Shown in pieces: positions 1 through 7,766 of a stretch of DNA of 20,965 nt (the stretch's first letter is position 1; the number at the start of each line of letters is the position of its first letter). Source of the DNA: Planctomycetaceae bacterium (GTDB lineage Bacteria > Planctomycetota > Planctomycetia > Pirellulales > Thermoguttaceae). The stretch is taken from positions 1-20,965 of the forward strand of contig SUVI01000060.1 of assembly GCA_015062085.1 (NCBI GenBank), in the 5' to 3' direction. The notes beneath the pieces are model-generated. The model did no database searches. It was not told where the DNA came from and saw only the letters and a program-made list of their open reading frames with translations. The position numbers and the translations under genes are program-made.

Positions 1-1
1 G

Positions 2-2494
2 CTTGAACTCACCGGAAATCAGACCTACGCGGGAAAACTCACCGGAAAGCTCGACCTCACGAAAACCGGGACTGGAACGCAGACGCTCGCTGGGGCCGGA
101 CTGGGCGCAAACGTCTCCGCGAAAGTTTCCGAAGGCAAACTCCTCATCCAGAATCCAGGCGGAAGCGCGGCAAATGCCTTCACGCTCGACGGAGGAACGC
201 TCGCTTTTGAGAAAAACGGCGCCCTTACCCTCTCCACCAAGATCGACGTGACGGCCAACGGCGGAACCATTCAATGGATCACGACCGGAACGAACGCGCT
301 GAGTTTCGGCATCAACGGAACCGGCACGACGGAAAATACGGTCCTCACCTTCACCGCCTCAAACAACGCGTCCGGAAACTGCTCAACGCTCACGCCGACC
401 GCCCTCTCCAATTTCAGCGGAAAATTTGAGATCACCGCCGGCAAACTGAACCTCACGTCCATGAATTACCTTCCCGCCAAAGGCATCATCCTCAGCGGCG
501 GAACCCTCATGCTCAACATTGGCGGAACACAGACCTACGCGGCTCCCATCTCGCTCACAGACGGAACGTTCAGCACCATCCGAAACGGATCGTATGGAAC
601 TCACGTCTTTACCGGAAAGATCTCCGGGACCGGCGAACTCGGCATCTCCGGCGACAATGGCACGACCGTCTTCAAGAATTCTGCCAACGATTTCTCCGGA
701 GGACTGGTCATCGGCACACAGAAAAACCGCGGAAACGGCCCCTTCCAGAGCAAAGTCCAGGCCGGCGCGGAAAATGCGCTCGGAAACGGCCCCGTCACGG
801 TCATCGGAGCGTCTGAACAGGGTGCCTCCACCCTCGATCTGAAAGGTTTCAGCCAGAAGATCGGCGGTCTGATCTCCACCGAAAAAGACACGTTCGCCGT
901 CGTGAAAAACTCCGGCGCAGAAGCCGGCCTCACCCTGAACGTCGCGGAAGGCAAGGACCTCACCTACGCCAGCGAACTTTCCGGCGCACTGAACGTCACG
1001 AAAGACGGCAAAGGGACTCAGACGCTCACCGGCGAAAAGATCCTCTACTCCGGCACCACGACCGTGAATGACGGAACGCTCAGGATCGATGCCGTCCCCG
1101 GCTCCCTCACCGAAACCGAATCGCCCATCCCCGCGCACCAGTTCTTCCTCAACGGCGGAACGCTCTACCAGGTCTCCGCACTGAACGACGCAGCGAAAAA
1201 TGCGAACTACTCCTTCAACGGCGGTACACTTTCCGTCACGGGAGTGAGTACCGACCACCTGAACAAGATCTCGATCGAAGCTGACGGCGGGACCATCGAC
1301 TGGCGCGGAAAAGGGACCGACCAGCTCTACCTCACGCTCGCGAACGGAACCACCGCGGCAAAGGATACCGTCTTCATGCTCAACGGCATCAACGTCACCG
1401 GCGGGAACTGCAATTCATTTCACATCGTGACGAATAATTTCACCGGAAAGATCGGCGTTTCCGGTGGAAAACTCATCGCGAAAACTGACGGTTTCAGCAA
1501 ATTCTCCGGAGTCGTCCTGGACGGCGGGACCTTGATGTTCAACGCGAATCTCAATTCCCTGAAAAACTTCACCCTCCCGATCGAGCTGACCGAAAACGGC
1601 GGCACGCTCCGCGGCGGGTCAAACATCACGTACACGATGAAAGGCGTCATCTCCGGCACCGGTGAACTCGGCATCTCCGGCGACAATGGACCGATCGTTT
1701 TCGCGAACAGCCAAAACTCTTTCTCCGGCGGTCTGAACGTCGGCGCGAATCTCAACATTGGGGACGAAAACAAAGCGATCGCCAAGCTCGGCGCACATGA
1801 TGCACTGGGAACGGGCGTCGTTTCCATCAGCCACGCCAAAGCCTCGCTTGATCTTGCAGGATTCAGTCTGACGAACACGCCGATCGCCGGTCTTTCCTCG
1901 ACCGTTCCCGGGGCCGTCCTCAAAAACTCCTCCTCGAACGCCAGCACGCTGACGCTCCGCGTGCCGGAAGGGAAGAGCGAATCCTACGCCGGGAAAGTCA
2001 CCGGAAACATCGACCTGGTCAAGACCGGCGCGGGAAATCAGACCTTCACCGGCGCGTACGCCTCCACGGGTAACATCACCATCGCCGACGGCACGCTGAC
2101 CTTCGCGGACAATTCGTTCGACCTGCCGAACTCTGCACTCTCGATCGAAGAAACCGGCATCCTCGCGCTGAATGGGGCTTCTCTGGATCTGGGAAGTCTG
2201 GACATGGCGCTGGAATCCCTCCTTTTCTTCGACCCGGCCTCCGAAACCATCTCGCTCACGACGGATTCATTCCAGGGCAAGGCCGGAGATTTTTCGCTTA
2301 GCTGGAACGGCGTGACGGATACGCTTTTCGGAAATCTTGCGGACTATTTCACCATGGATCCCAACGGTTTCCTCAGTCTCACGGCACTTCCAGCAGGTCC
2401 GGATGTTCCCGGCGTCCCGGAACCCGCAACGTGGGTCCTGCTTCTGGCCGGTCTCGGGATCTTCAAACTCCGGTGCAGGACGTCCCACAATTAG
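2..2494 (+). CDS. PEP-CTERM protein with autotransporter-associated beta-strand repeats (5' partial)
   Basis: The reading frame is open from base 2, so the gene begins upstream of the window; the GTG at 248 is an internal codon, not a start. The protein is rich in Gly, Thr, Ser and Asn and built of repeated short beta-strand phrases such as LDGGTL, TGKISGTGELGISG and NDFSGGL, which match the autotransporter-associated beta-strand (PATR) repeat style and predict an extended beta-helix. The C-terminus carries VPEPATWVLLLAGLG followed by an arginine/lysine-containing tail, a textbook PEP-CTERM sorting signal: Pro-Glu-Pro motif, one hydrophobic helix, basic end. In other bacteria such proteins are processed by an exosortase (EpsH/XrtA type) and delivered to the cell surface or matrix; no exosortase is in this window. 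It ends 8 bases before an intrinsic terminator. The class assignment is secure; the specific function (adhesion, biofilm, polysaccharide binding) is not visible. Confidence 0.9.
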   Translation, partial: LELTGNQTYAGKLTGKLDLTKTGTGTQTLAGAGLGANVSAKVSEGKLLIQNPGGSAANAFTLDGGTLAFEKNGALTLSTKIDVTANGGTIQWITTGTNALSFGINGTGTTENTVLTFTASNNASGNCSTLTPTALSNFSGKFEITAGKLNLTSMNYLPAKGIILSGGTLMLNIGGTQTYAAPISLTDGTFSTIRNGSYGTHVFTGKISGTGELGISGDNGTTVFKNSANDFSGGLVIGTQKNRGNGPFQSKVQAGAENALGNGPVTVIGASEQGASTLDLKGFSQKIGGLISTEKDTFAVVKNSGAEAGLTLNVAEGKDLTYASELSGALNVTKDGKGTQTLTGEKILYSGTTTVNDGTLRIDAVPGSLTETESPIPAHQFFLNGGTLYQVSALNDAAKNANYSFNGGTLSVTGVSTDHLNKISIEADGGTIDWRGKGTDQLYLTLANGTTAAKDTVFMLNGINVTGGNCNSFHIVTNNFTGKIGVSGGKLIAKTDGFSKFSGVVLDGGTLMFNANLNSLKNFTLPIELTENGGTLRGGSNITYTMKGVISGTGELGISGDNGPIVFANSQNSFSGGLNVGANLNIGDENKAIAKLGAHDALGTGVVSISHAKASLDLAGFSLTNTPIAGLSSTVPGAVLKNSSSNASTLTLRVPEGKSESYAGKVTGNIDLVKTGAGNQTFTGAYASTGNITIADGTLTFADNSFDLPNSALSIEETGILALNGASLDLGSLDMALESLLFFDPASETISLTTDSFQGKAGDFSLSWNGVTDTLFGNLADYFTMDPNGFLSLTALPAGPDVPGVPEPATWVLLLAGLGIFKLRCRTSHN
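253..2130 (+). repeat. Long in-gene tandem modules, period about 1,029 bp
   Basis: The phrase TGELGISGDNG is encoded near 631-660 and again near 1660-1689, 1,029 bases (343 codons) apart, with almost identical DNA. Flanking blocks are diverged but in the same order: GGTIQW/GGTIDW, NNFTGK-like strands, LDGGTLMF, then ENALGNG/HDALGTG, then a stretch like TGAGNQTFTGA. A third, truncated unit runs from about 1980, and the end of an earlier one is visible at 2-250. This shows internal duplication of the surface protein. Confidence 0.75.
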
Positions 2495-2501
2495 AGACCG
2501 C

Positions 2502-2546
2502 AAAAAAGATCCATTCGGTACGTACTTGCCGGATGGCTCTTTTTTT
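2502..2546 (+). terminator. Intrinsic terminator after the PEP-CTERM gene
   Basis: The stem at 2508-2518 pairs with 2529-2539 (one mismatch, one G-T pair) around a 10-base loop. An A6 run (2502-2507) precedes it and a T7 run (2540-2546) follows, extending the pairing. The A and T runs mean it could also work on the opposite strand. Confidence 0.8.
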
Positions 2547-2573
2547 GGAAGAATCCGGTCCGCAAACGGCACG

Positions 2574-2608
2574 CCCCCCGTTTTCATTTCCTCTTTTTAT
2601 GGTAAAAT
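2574..2608 (+). promoter_or_regulatory. Predicted dnaE promoter with C6 tract and extended -10
   Basis: A -35-like TTTTCA (2581-2586) lies 16 bases before TAAAAT (2603-2608), which is preceded by TGG (2600-2602), giving a TGN-extended -10. A run of six C (2574-2579) sits one base upstream of the -35. Transcription would start near 2615, leaving a leader of about 60 bases before dnaE. Confidence 0.5.
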
Positions 2609-2677
2609 AGTTTTGGATCCAGTGCGTCTGCATCCAGGACAGCACGGAAAAGTACGGAACTTTTTTTTGAGGAAATC

Positions 2678-5600
2678 ATGGCAGAGACTCCGAATCCCAA
2701 TCCCGAAATTGCAGAAAATCTGGAAACATCTGAAGCTCAGGCTCCGCCGCCCTATGTGCATCTTCACTGCCACAGCGAATACAGCCTGCTGGACGGTGCC
2801 GGTTCCTTGAAGCGTCTCGTCAACAAAGCGGCAGAATTCAAGATGAATTCTCTTGCGCTGACGGACCACGGCAATATGTTCGGCATCCTGAAATTCTATC
2901 AGCGTGCACTGGATACCGGGATCAAGCCGATCCTAGGATACGAAGCCTACCTTGCGCCGGACAGCCGCTTCAATCGGCAGTACCCTGCCCGCACGAACTA
3001 TGCGTACCATCTGACCGTGCTGGCACAGAACCACACGGGCTTCAAAAACCTCCTGAAAATGGCGACGCAGGCGTACACCGAGGGGATGTACCGCAGGCCG
3101 AGGATCGACCGGGAGCTGCTCCACCAGTACGGCGAAGGCCTCATCATCCTCAGCGGCTGTCTTGGCGGTGAGATCAATCAGCACCTGATCAACGGCAACG
3201 AACCGAACTGGAAAGCGGCTTACGAAGTCGCGGAATGGTACAAAAAGGAGTTCGGCGACCGGTTCTATCTGGAAATTCAAAATAACGGGATCGATCTTCA
3301 GCAGCGCGCAGCACGGTTCATGATCGAAATGGCGGAAAAAACGGGGATACCTCTGGTCGCGACGAGCGACGTGCACTACGTAGAGAAAAAAGACGCGCCG
3401 ATCCAGGACATTCTCCTCTGCATCAACACGGGGAAAAAACGGATGGATGAGGACCGAATGCGGATGGATACCGACCAGTTCTACTTCCGCTCCCAGCAGG
3501 AAATGTACGACGCCTTTCCCGGTCAAGAGGCTGCCGTCGCCCGTTCTCAGGAGATCGCGGACCGATGCAATGTGGAGCTGGAGCTTGGAAAGCGTTTCTT
3601 CCCGGTCTTCACGCCTCCGGACGGCAAAGACGAAGTCGAATATTTGCGCGAAGTCGCTCTTGAAGGTCTGCGCGACCGTTACGCAGACGAACCGAAACGC
3701 TGGGTCAACGGCGAGATCGGCGGCGATTTCACGAGTGAAGTCTACGAACGGCTTGAAACGGAATTGAGCGTCATCAAGCGTCAGGGATTCCCGAACTACT
3801 TTCTCGTCGTGTGGGATTTCGTCCGCGCAGCTCACGAGAAAGGGATCTCCTGCACTGCCCGCGGTTCCGGTGTGGGGTCGCTCGTCTGTTTCGGATTGGG
3901 ACTAAGCCGGGTCTGTCCGCTGGAGTACGACCTTCTCTTTGAGCGTTTCTTGGACGTCAACCGTAAAGAGGCGCCGGATATCGACATCGACTTCGAGCAG
4001 GCGCGTCGAGAAGAGGTCCTTCAGTACGTCCGCGACACGTACGGAGCAGACCACGTCGCACAGATCGGCACGTTCGGGACCATGGCGGCGAAGGCGGCCA
4101 TCAAGGACGTTGGGCGCGTTCTGGGATTTCCGGTCTCCTCGGTGGAAGAGATCACATCGAAAGTCCCCAAAACGCCGAAGATCACCATCGAAAAAGCGCT
4201 CAAAGCCAACCCGGAATTCCAGGAAGCCTACGACACCGATCCGGAAGTGGCGGAGATCGTGGATCTTGCGAAAGGGTGCGAAGGTCTGGCTCGTCAGCCC
4301 GGCACGCACGCCTGCGGAGTTCTCATTACGCCCCAGCCCGTCGTGAATTTCGTGCCGATGCACACGATCCGAAACAAATCAGGCCTCGTCACTCAGTGGG
4401 AAGGCGCGGAAGTGGAAGCGTCAGGGCTGCTGAAGATGGACTTTCTGGGCCTGCGCAACCTCTCGATCCTCTCGCAGACGATGAATTTCATCAAAGAGAC
4501 GACAGGGAAAGACATTAATCCGTACCGATTCCCCCACGACAATCAGCCGACCTACGATCTGCTATGCCGCGGAGAAACGAAAGGCGTTTTCCAGCTGGAA
4601 GGGGAAGGGATCCGCAATCTGCTCCAGAAGCTCAAACCAGACAATTTCCGCGACATCATCGCCATGCTCGCGCTCTACCGTCCCGGACCGCTCGGAGGCG
4701 GAATGGTGGACCAGTACATCGACGTGAAGCACGGACGCGCGACCGCCTCGTACATTCACCCGGTACTCGAAGACGTACTGACCGAGACTCACGGCGTCAT
4801 GGTCTACCAGGAACAGGTCATGCGTATCCTAAACCGCCTGGGAAAGATCGAGCTGGCCGACGCCTACAAGTGCATCAAGGCGATCTCCAAAAAGAAGATC
4901 GACAAGATCGCGCACTACCAGTCCCAGTTCATCACCGGATGCCAGGAAAACGACCTGACGGAAAAGGATGCCGAGCATCTTTTTGACCTCATCATCCAGT
5001 TCGCGGGCTACGGCTTCAACAAAAGCCACTCCACGGCATACGCAAAGATCGCGTACATCACCGCGTACCTGAAATGCCATTTCCCCGTGGAATTCATGGC
5101 CGCGCTTTTGACCGGCGACATCGATCAGCGAAACTTCAAGAAAAAAGACAAAACCGTCGAACACATCGAAGACTGCCAGCGAATGGGAGTGGAAGTCGTT
5201 TTGCCGTGCGTCAACACTTCCGCCGCAAGCTACAGGATCGAAGACGGAAAGATCCATTTCGCCATGACCGCGATCAGCGGCGTGAACGAAACCTTCGCGG
5301 ACGCCATTCGGCAGGAACGTCTCGCGAACGGCCCGTACTTGGATCTTTTCGATTTCTGCGAACGCAATGCGGTCAACAAGATCCCGCGTGCAACGCTCCT
5401 CTCACTCTTGGATGCCGGCTGCTTCGACTGTTTCGAAGGAAACCGCGCCCAGCTGGAAGCCGTCCTTGACCGGGCGATCCAGGCAGGAGAAGCGACCGTC
5501 GCTGACAAACGAAGCGGCCAAATGTCCCTCTTCGACATGTTTGAGCCGGCGGCAGAAAGCGGGGAAAAAGAAGTCATCGATCTCCCAGACATTCCGGACT

Positions 5601-6547
5601 GGCCGGAGAAGGAAAAATTGGCGCGGGAGAAAAAAGTCCTCGGTTTCTACCGTTCCGGACACCCTCTGGCGGAGTACCGCGAATCGCTCCAATTCCACTG
5701 CACCCATAATACTACGGGAGCGAAGGCGCTGCCGCACATGACGCAGGTCGTACTCGGCGGAATCGTCGGTCAGCTGGAAAAAAAGGCGACGAAATCGAAA
5801 AACGAACTCTACGCGCGTTTTGAGCTGGAAGATGAAGAAGGAACGATTCCGTGCATTCTCTGGCCGCGGAAATACACGATGTACGGCGACTGCCTTTCTC
5901 CGGATGCCGTGATCCTCTGCGTCGGATCGATCGACAACCGAAAACAGCAGGAAGAAGCGCAGGCAGCCGAAAAAGCGGCGAAACTCGCGAAAGAAAAAGC
6001 GGAACGTGAAGCAAAAGAAGCCAAAGAGGGTAAAAAGAAACCATCCAAAGACCAGAAAGCCGCTCTGCAAAACCTCACCGACGACGATGATGACGACGAT
6101 GATGAGGATGAACTGGACACGATGGGCGATGATTCCCAGGATGACGATTCCGGAGATTCCGGAGGCGGCGCGATCAGCACCGTAAGTTTCCTCGTCGACA
6201 AGATCGTGACGATCGAAAGTCTGCGCCGCGACTACACGGAGGGACTTCGGATCCGCATTTTCGAGGAGGACCATTCGCCGGAGACTCTCAAGACTCTGAA
6301 AGAGATCCTGCGGTCTTCCCCCGGAAGTGAACGTCTGGAATTGGAGATCTTCACAAAAGACCGAAACCGCGTGGTCATGCAGTGCGATTTCACGATGAAG
6401 GCGACGCAGGACATCCTCACACAGCTTCAAAACATCCTAGGCATTCAGAATGTCCAGCAGATCATCCGCAAGATCGAACCGGAAAAACGTGAAGAACCGG
6501 CCTGGAAAAAGAACCGCAAATCATGGAAACGGGATTCCGATTCCTGA
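2678..6547 (+). CDS. dnaE: DNA polymerase III subunit alpha
   Basis: Replicative polymerase catalytic subunit, 1,289 residues against about 1,160 in E. coli. The start ATG follows GAGGAA at a suitable distance. An N-terminal PHP domain begins with HLHCHSEYS (His30, His32) and keeps the other expected metal-ligand motifs (TDHG, GYEAY, YHLTVLA, SGCLGGE, SDVHY), so it looks catalytically intact, unlike the degenerate E. coli domain. The polymerase active site has PDIDIDF (Asp434, Asp436, Asp438), and RPGPLGGGM and GYGFNKSHS are typical of the family. QMSLF at about 948-952 fits the beta-clamp binding pentamer. Near residues 1010-1085 an OB fold starts (VVLGGIVGQLEKK). It is interrupted at about 1088-1168 by a Lys/Glu/Ala-rich stretch predicted as coiled coil, followed by a poly-Asp tract, before the OB-like strand VSFLVDKIVTIESL resumes. 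The FAH-family gene follows 138 bases downstream on the same strand. Confidence 0.98.
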   Translation: MAETPNPNPEIAENLETSEAQAPPPYVHLHCHSEYSLLDGAGSLKRLVNKAAEFKMNSLALTDHGNMFGILKFYQRALDTGIKPILGYEAYLAPDSRFNRQYPARTNYAYHLTVLAQNHTGFKNLLKMATQAYTEGMYRRPRIDRELLHQYGEGLIILSGCLGGEINQHLINGNEPNWKAAYEVAEWYKKEFGDRFYLEIQNNGIDLQQRAARFMIEMAEKTGIPLVATSDVHYVEKKDAPIQDILLCINTGKKRMDEDRMRMDTDQFYFRSQQEMYDAFPGQEAAVARSQEIADRCNVELELGKRFFPVFTPPDGKDEVEYLREVALEGLRDRYADEPKRWVNGEIGGDFTSEVYERLETELSVIKRQGFPNYFLVVWDFVRAAHEKGISCTARGSGVGSLVCFGLGLSRVCPLEYDLLFERFLDVNRKEAPDIDIDFEQARREEVLQYVRDTYGADHVAQIGTFGTMAAKAAIKDVGRVLGFPVSSVEEITSKVPKTPKITIEKALKANPEFQEAYDTDPEVAEIVDLAKGCEGLARQPGTHACGVLITPQPVVNFVPMHTIRNKSGLVTQWEGAEVEASGLLKMDFLGLRNLSILSQTMNFIKETTGKDINPYRFPHDNQPTYDLLCRGETKGVFQLEGEGIRNLLQKLKPDNFRDIIAMLALYRPGPLGGGMVDQYIDVKHGRATASYIHPVLEDVLTETHGVMVYQEQVMRILNRLGKIELADAYKCIKAISKKKIDKIAHYQSQFITGCQENDLTEKDAEHLFDLIIQFAGYGFNKSHSTAYAKIAYITAYLKCHFPVEFMAALLTGDIDQRNFKKKDKTVEHIEDCQRMGVEVVLPCVNTSAASYRIEDGKIHFAMTAISGVNETFADAIRQERLANGPYLDLFDFCERNAVNKIPRATLLSLLDAGCFDCFEGNRAQLEAVLDRAIQAGEATVADKRSGQMSLFDMFEPAAESGEKEVIDLPDIPDWPEKEKLAREKKVLGFYRSGHPLAEYRESLQFHCTHNTTGAKALPHMTQVVLGGIVGQLEKKATKSKNELYARFELEDEEGTIPCILWPRKYTMYGDCLSPDAVILCVGSIDNRKQQEEAQAAEKAAKLAKEKAEREAKEAKEGKKKPSKDQKAALQNLTDDDDDDDDEDELDTMGDDSQDDDSGDSGGGAISTVSFLVDKIVTIESLRRDYTEGLRIRIFEEDHSPETLKTLKEILRSSPGSERLELEIFTKDRNRVVMQCDFTMKATQDILTQLQNILGIQNVQQIIRKIEPEKREEPAWKKNRKSWKRDSDS

Positions 6548-6685
6548 TTTTCCATCGAGTGATTCAGCAGCCCGCGGTGTCCAAAACCTGAGGTTTCCGA
6601 ATCGAATATTTTCGAAACAAATGGTCGGCATGTCCATACCTTTTCAAAAAAATCCCATTGATCCCCTGGAAAAGGAGATTCCCCA

Positions 6686-7540
6686 ATGAAACTCACATCA
6701 TGTATGACTTCCAAAGGACCGCGGGCAGCTGCGGTCGTGGAGGACGGAAAAAAGCTCGTCGTTTTCGACTGCTCCGTCAAAGAACTTTTTGAACAGGAAA
6801 ATTGGCTGGAAACAGCAAAAAAATTCGTCGAGGATACCCTCACGGCACGGCGTCCGCCATGTATCGCCGCGATGGAAGATGCGGAACTCCTCCCGCCGGT
6901 CCCGGACCCGCAGAAGATCGCGTGCGTTGGTCTGAATTACGCAGATCATGCCGCTGAAACTGGAGATTCCATCCCGGATCATCCGGTCATCTTCAACAAA
7001 TTCCCCACCGCACTGAGCCAAAATGGTGCCGTCGTTCCGATCCCTGCCGTCTCGGACAAGATCGACTACGAAGCGGAACTGGTCATCGTCATCGGAAAAA
7101 AAGGGCGGGACATTTCCCCCGAATACGCGATGGAGTACGTCGCTGGTTACTGCTGCGGAAATGACGTCTCGGCACGCGACTGGCAGATGCGTCCCCCGGC
7201 GAGGCAGTGGTTTCTCGGAAAAACTTTCGACGGTTTTGCGCCGATCGGTCCATGGATCGTGACGCCGGATGAGATCCCGGATCCACACACACTCAAGATC
7301 CAGATGCGCCTCAATGGCCAAATCATGCAGGATTCCAGCACAAGCCGATTCATCTTCAGCGTCCCGTTCCTGATCCACTGGATCTCGCAGGTCTGCACGC
7401 TCCTGCCGGGCGACCTGATCTTCACCGGAACTCCTCCGGGAGTCGGTATGGGACGCGATCCGCAGGTCTTCCTCAAGTCAGGCGACGTCTGCGAAGTGGA
7501 GATCGAAAAGATCGGCCTCCTGCGCAATGAATTCCGTTAA
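6686..7540 (+). CDS. Fumarylacetoacetate hydrolase family protein
   Basis: 284 residues; the ATG is preceded by AAAGGAGA. The C-terminal FAH fold begins at about residue 78 (KIACVGLNYADHAAE). Metal-binding positions are visible: the E-x-E pair Glu129/Glu131 in DYEAELVIVIGK, and Asp160 in GNDVSARDWQ. The conserved GKTFDGFAPIGPW and GDLIFTGTPPGVG blocks are also present. Family members are metal-dependent C-C hydrolases, isomerases or decarboxylases acting on acylpyruvates, hydroxyhepta-dienedioate or similar diketo acids; the substrate cannot be told from the sequence. The short N-terminal region (about 75 residues) is the usual accessory domain of bacterial members such as 2-hydroxyhepta-2,4-diene-1,7-dioate isomerases and ureidoglycolate-lyase-like proteins. 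It lies between dnaE and a terminator, with no catabolic neighbours, so a housekeeping acylpyruvase or oxaloacetate-decarboxylase-like role is as likely as aromatic degradation. Confidence 0.93.
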   Translation: MKLTSCMTSKGPRAAAVVEDGKKLVVFDCSVKELFEQENWLETAKKFVEDTLTARRPPCIAAMEDAELLPPVPDPQKIACVGLNYADHAAETGDSIPDHPVIFNKFPTALSQNGAVVPIPAVSDKIDYEAELVIVIGKKGRDISPEYAMEYVAGYCCGNDVSARDWQMRPPARQWFLGKTFDGFAPIGPWIVTPDEIPDPHTLKIQMRLNGQIMQDSSTSRFIFSVPFLIHWISQVCTLLPGDLIFTGTPPGVGMGRDPQVFLKSGDVCEVEIEKIGLLRNEFR

Positions 7541-7566
7541 CCCAGAAGTCTTCGCCATTCCATCCC

Positions 7567-7603
7567 CCCGCAGTACCCCAAAGTCCGGTTTTCTGCGGGT
7601 TTT
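7567..7603 (+). terminator. Intrinsic terminator after the FAH-family gene
   Basis: CCCGCAG (7567-7573) pairs perfectly with CTGCGGG (7593-7599) around a 19-base loop and is followed by TTTT (7600-7603). It starts 27 bases after the stop codon. Confidence 0.65.
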
Positions 7604-7627
7604 CTGAAAAAATTTTCCACTCTGGAC

Positions 7628-7656
7628 TGTACAAAAGGCAAAAATTCTGCTAAACT
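7628..7656 (+). promoter_or_regulatory. Predicted promoter of the prenyltransferase-repeat gene
   Basis: TGTACA (7628-7633) is spaced 17 bases from TAAACT (7651-7656), which is preceded by TGC, an extended -10. It lies just after the terminator at 7567-7603. The predicted leader is about 100 bases if translation starts at GTG 7767. Confidence 0.4.
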
Positions 7657-7766
7657 CTCCTTCATAGTATTTTCGGAAACGTTCCGTGAAACGAAACACT
7701 CCAAAAATATGGATAATTTTGCCTGAACAGGATGAAAAACAGATTCACGCAGGAGATAGAAACGCA

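Noticed and set aside
5402..6430. 342-codon minus-strand frame inside dnaE
   Set aside because: Antisense to a certain gene, with unnatural Phe/Arg-rich composition caused by the codon pattern of dnaE.
7686..7766. Upstream GTG start for the prenyltransferase-repeat protein
   Set aside because: No Shine-Dalgarno site before 7686, while AGGAGA stands before GTG 7767; the 27 extra residues show no feature.
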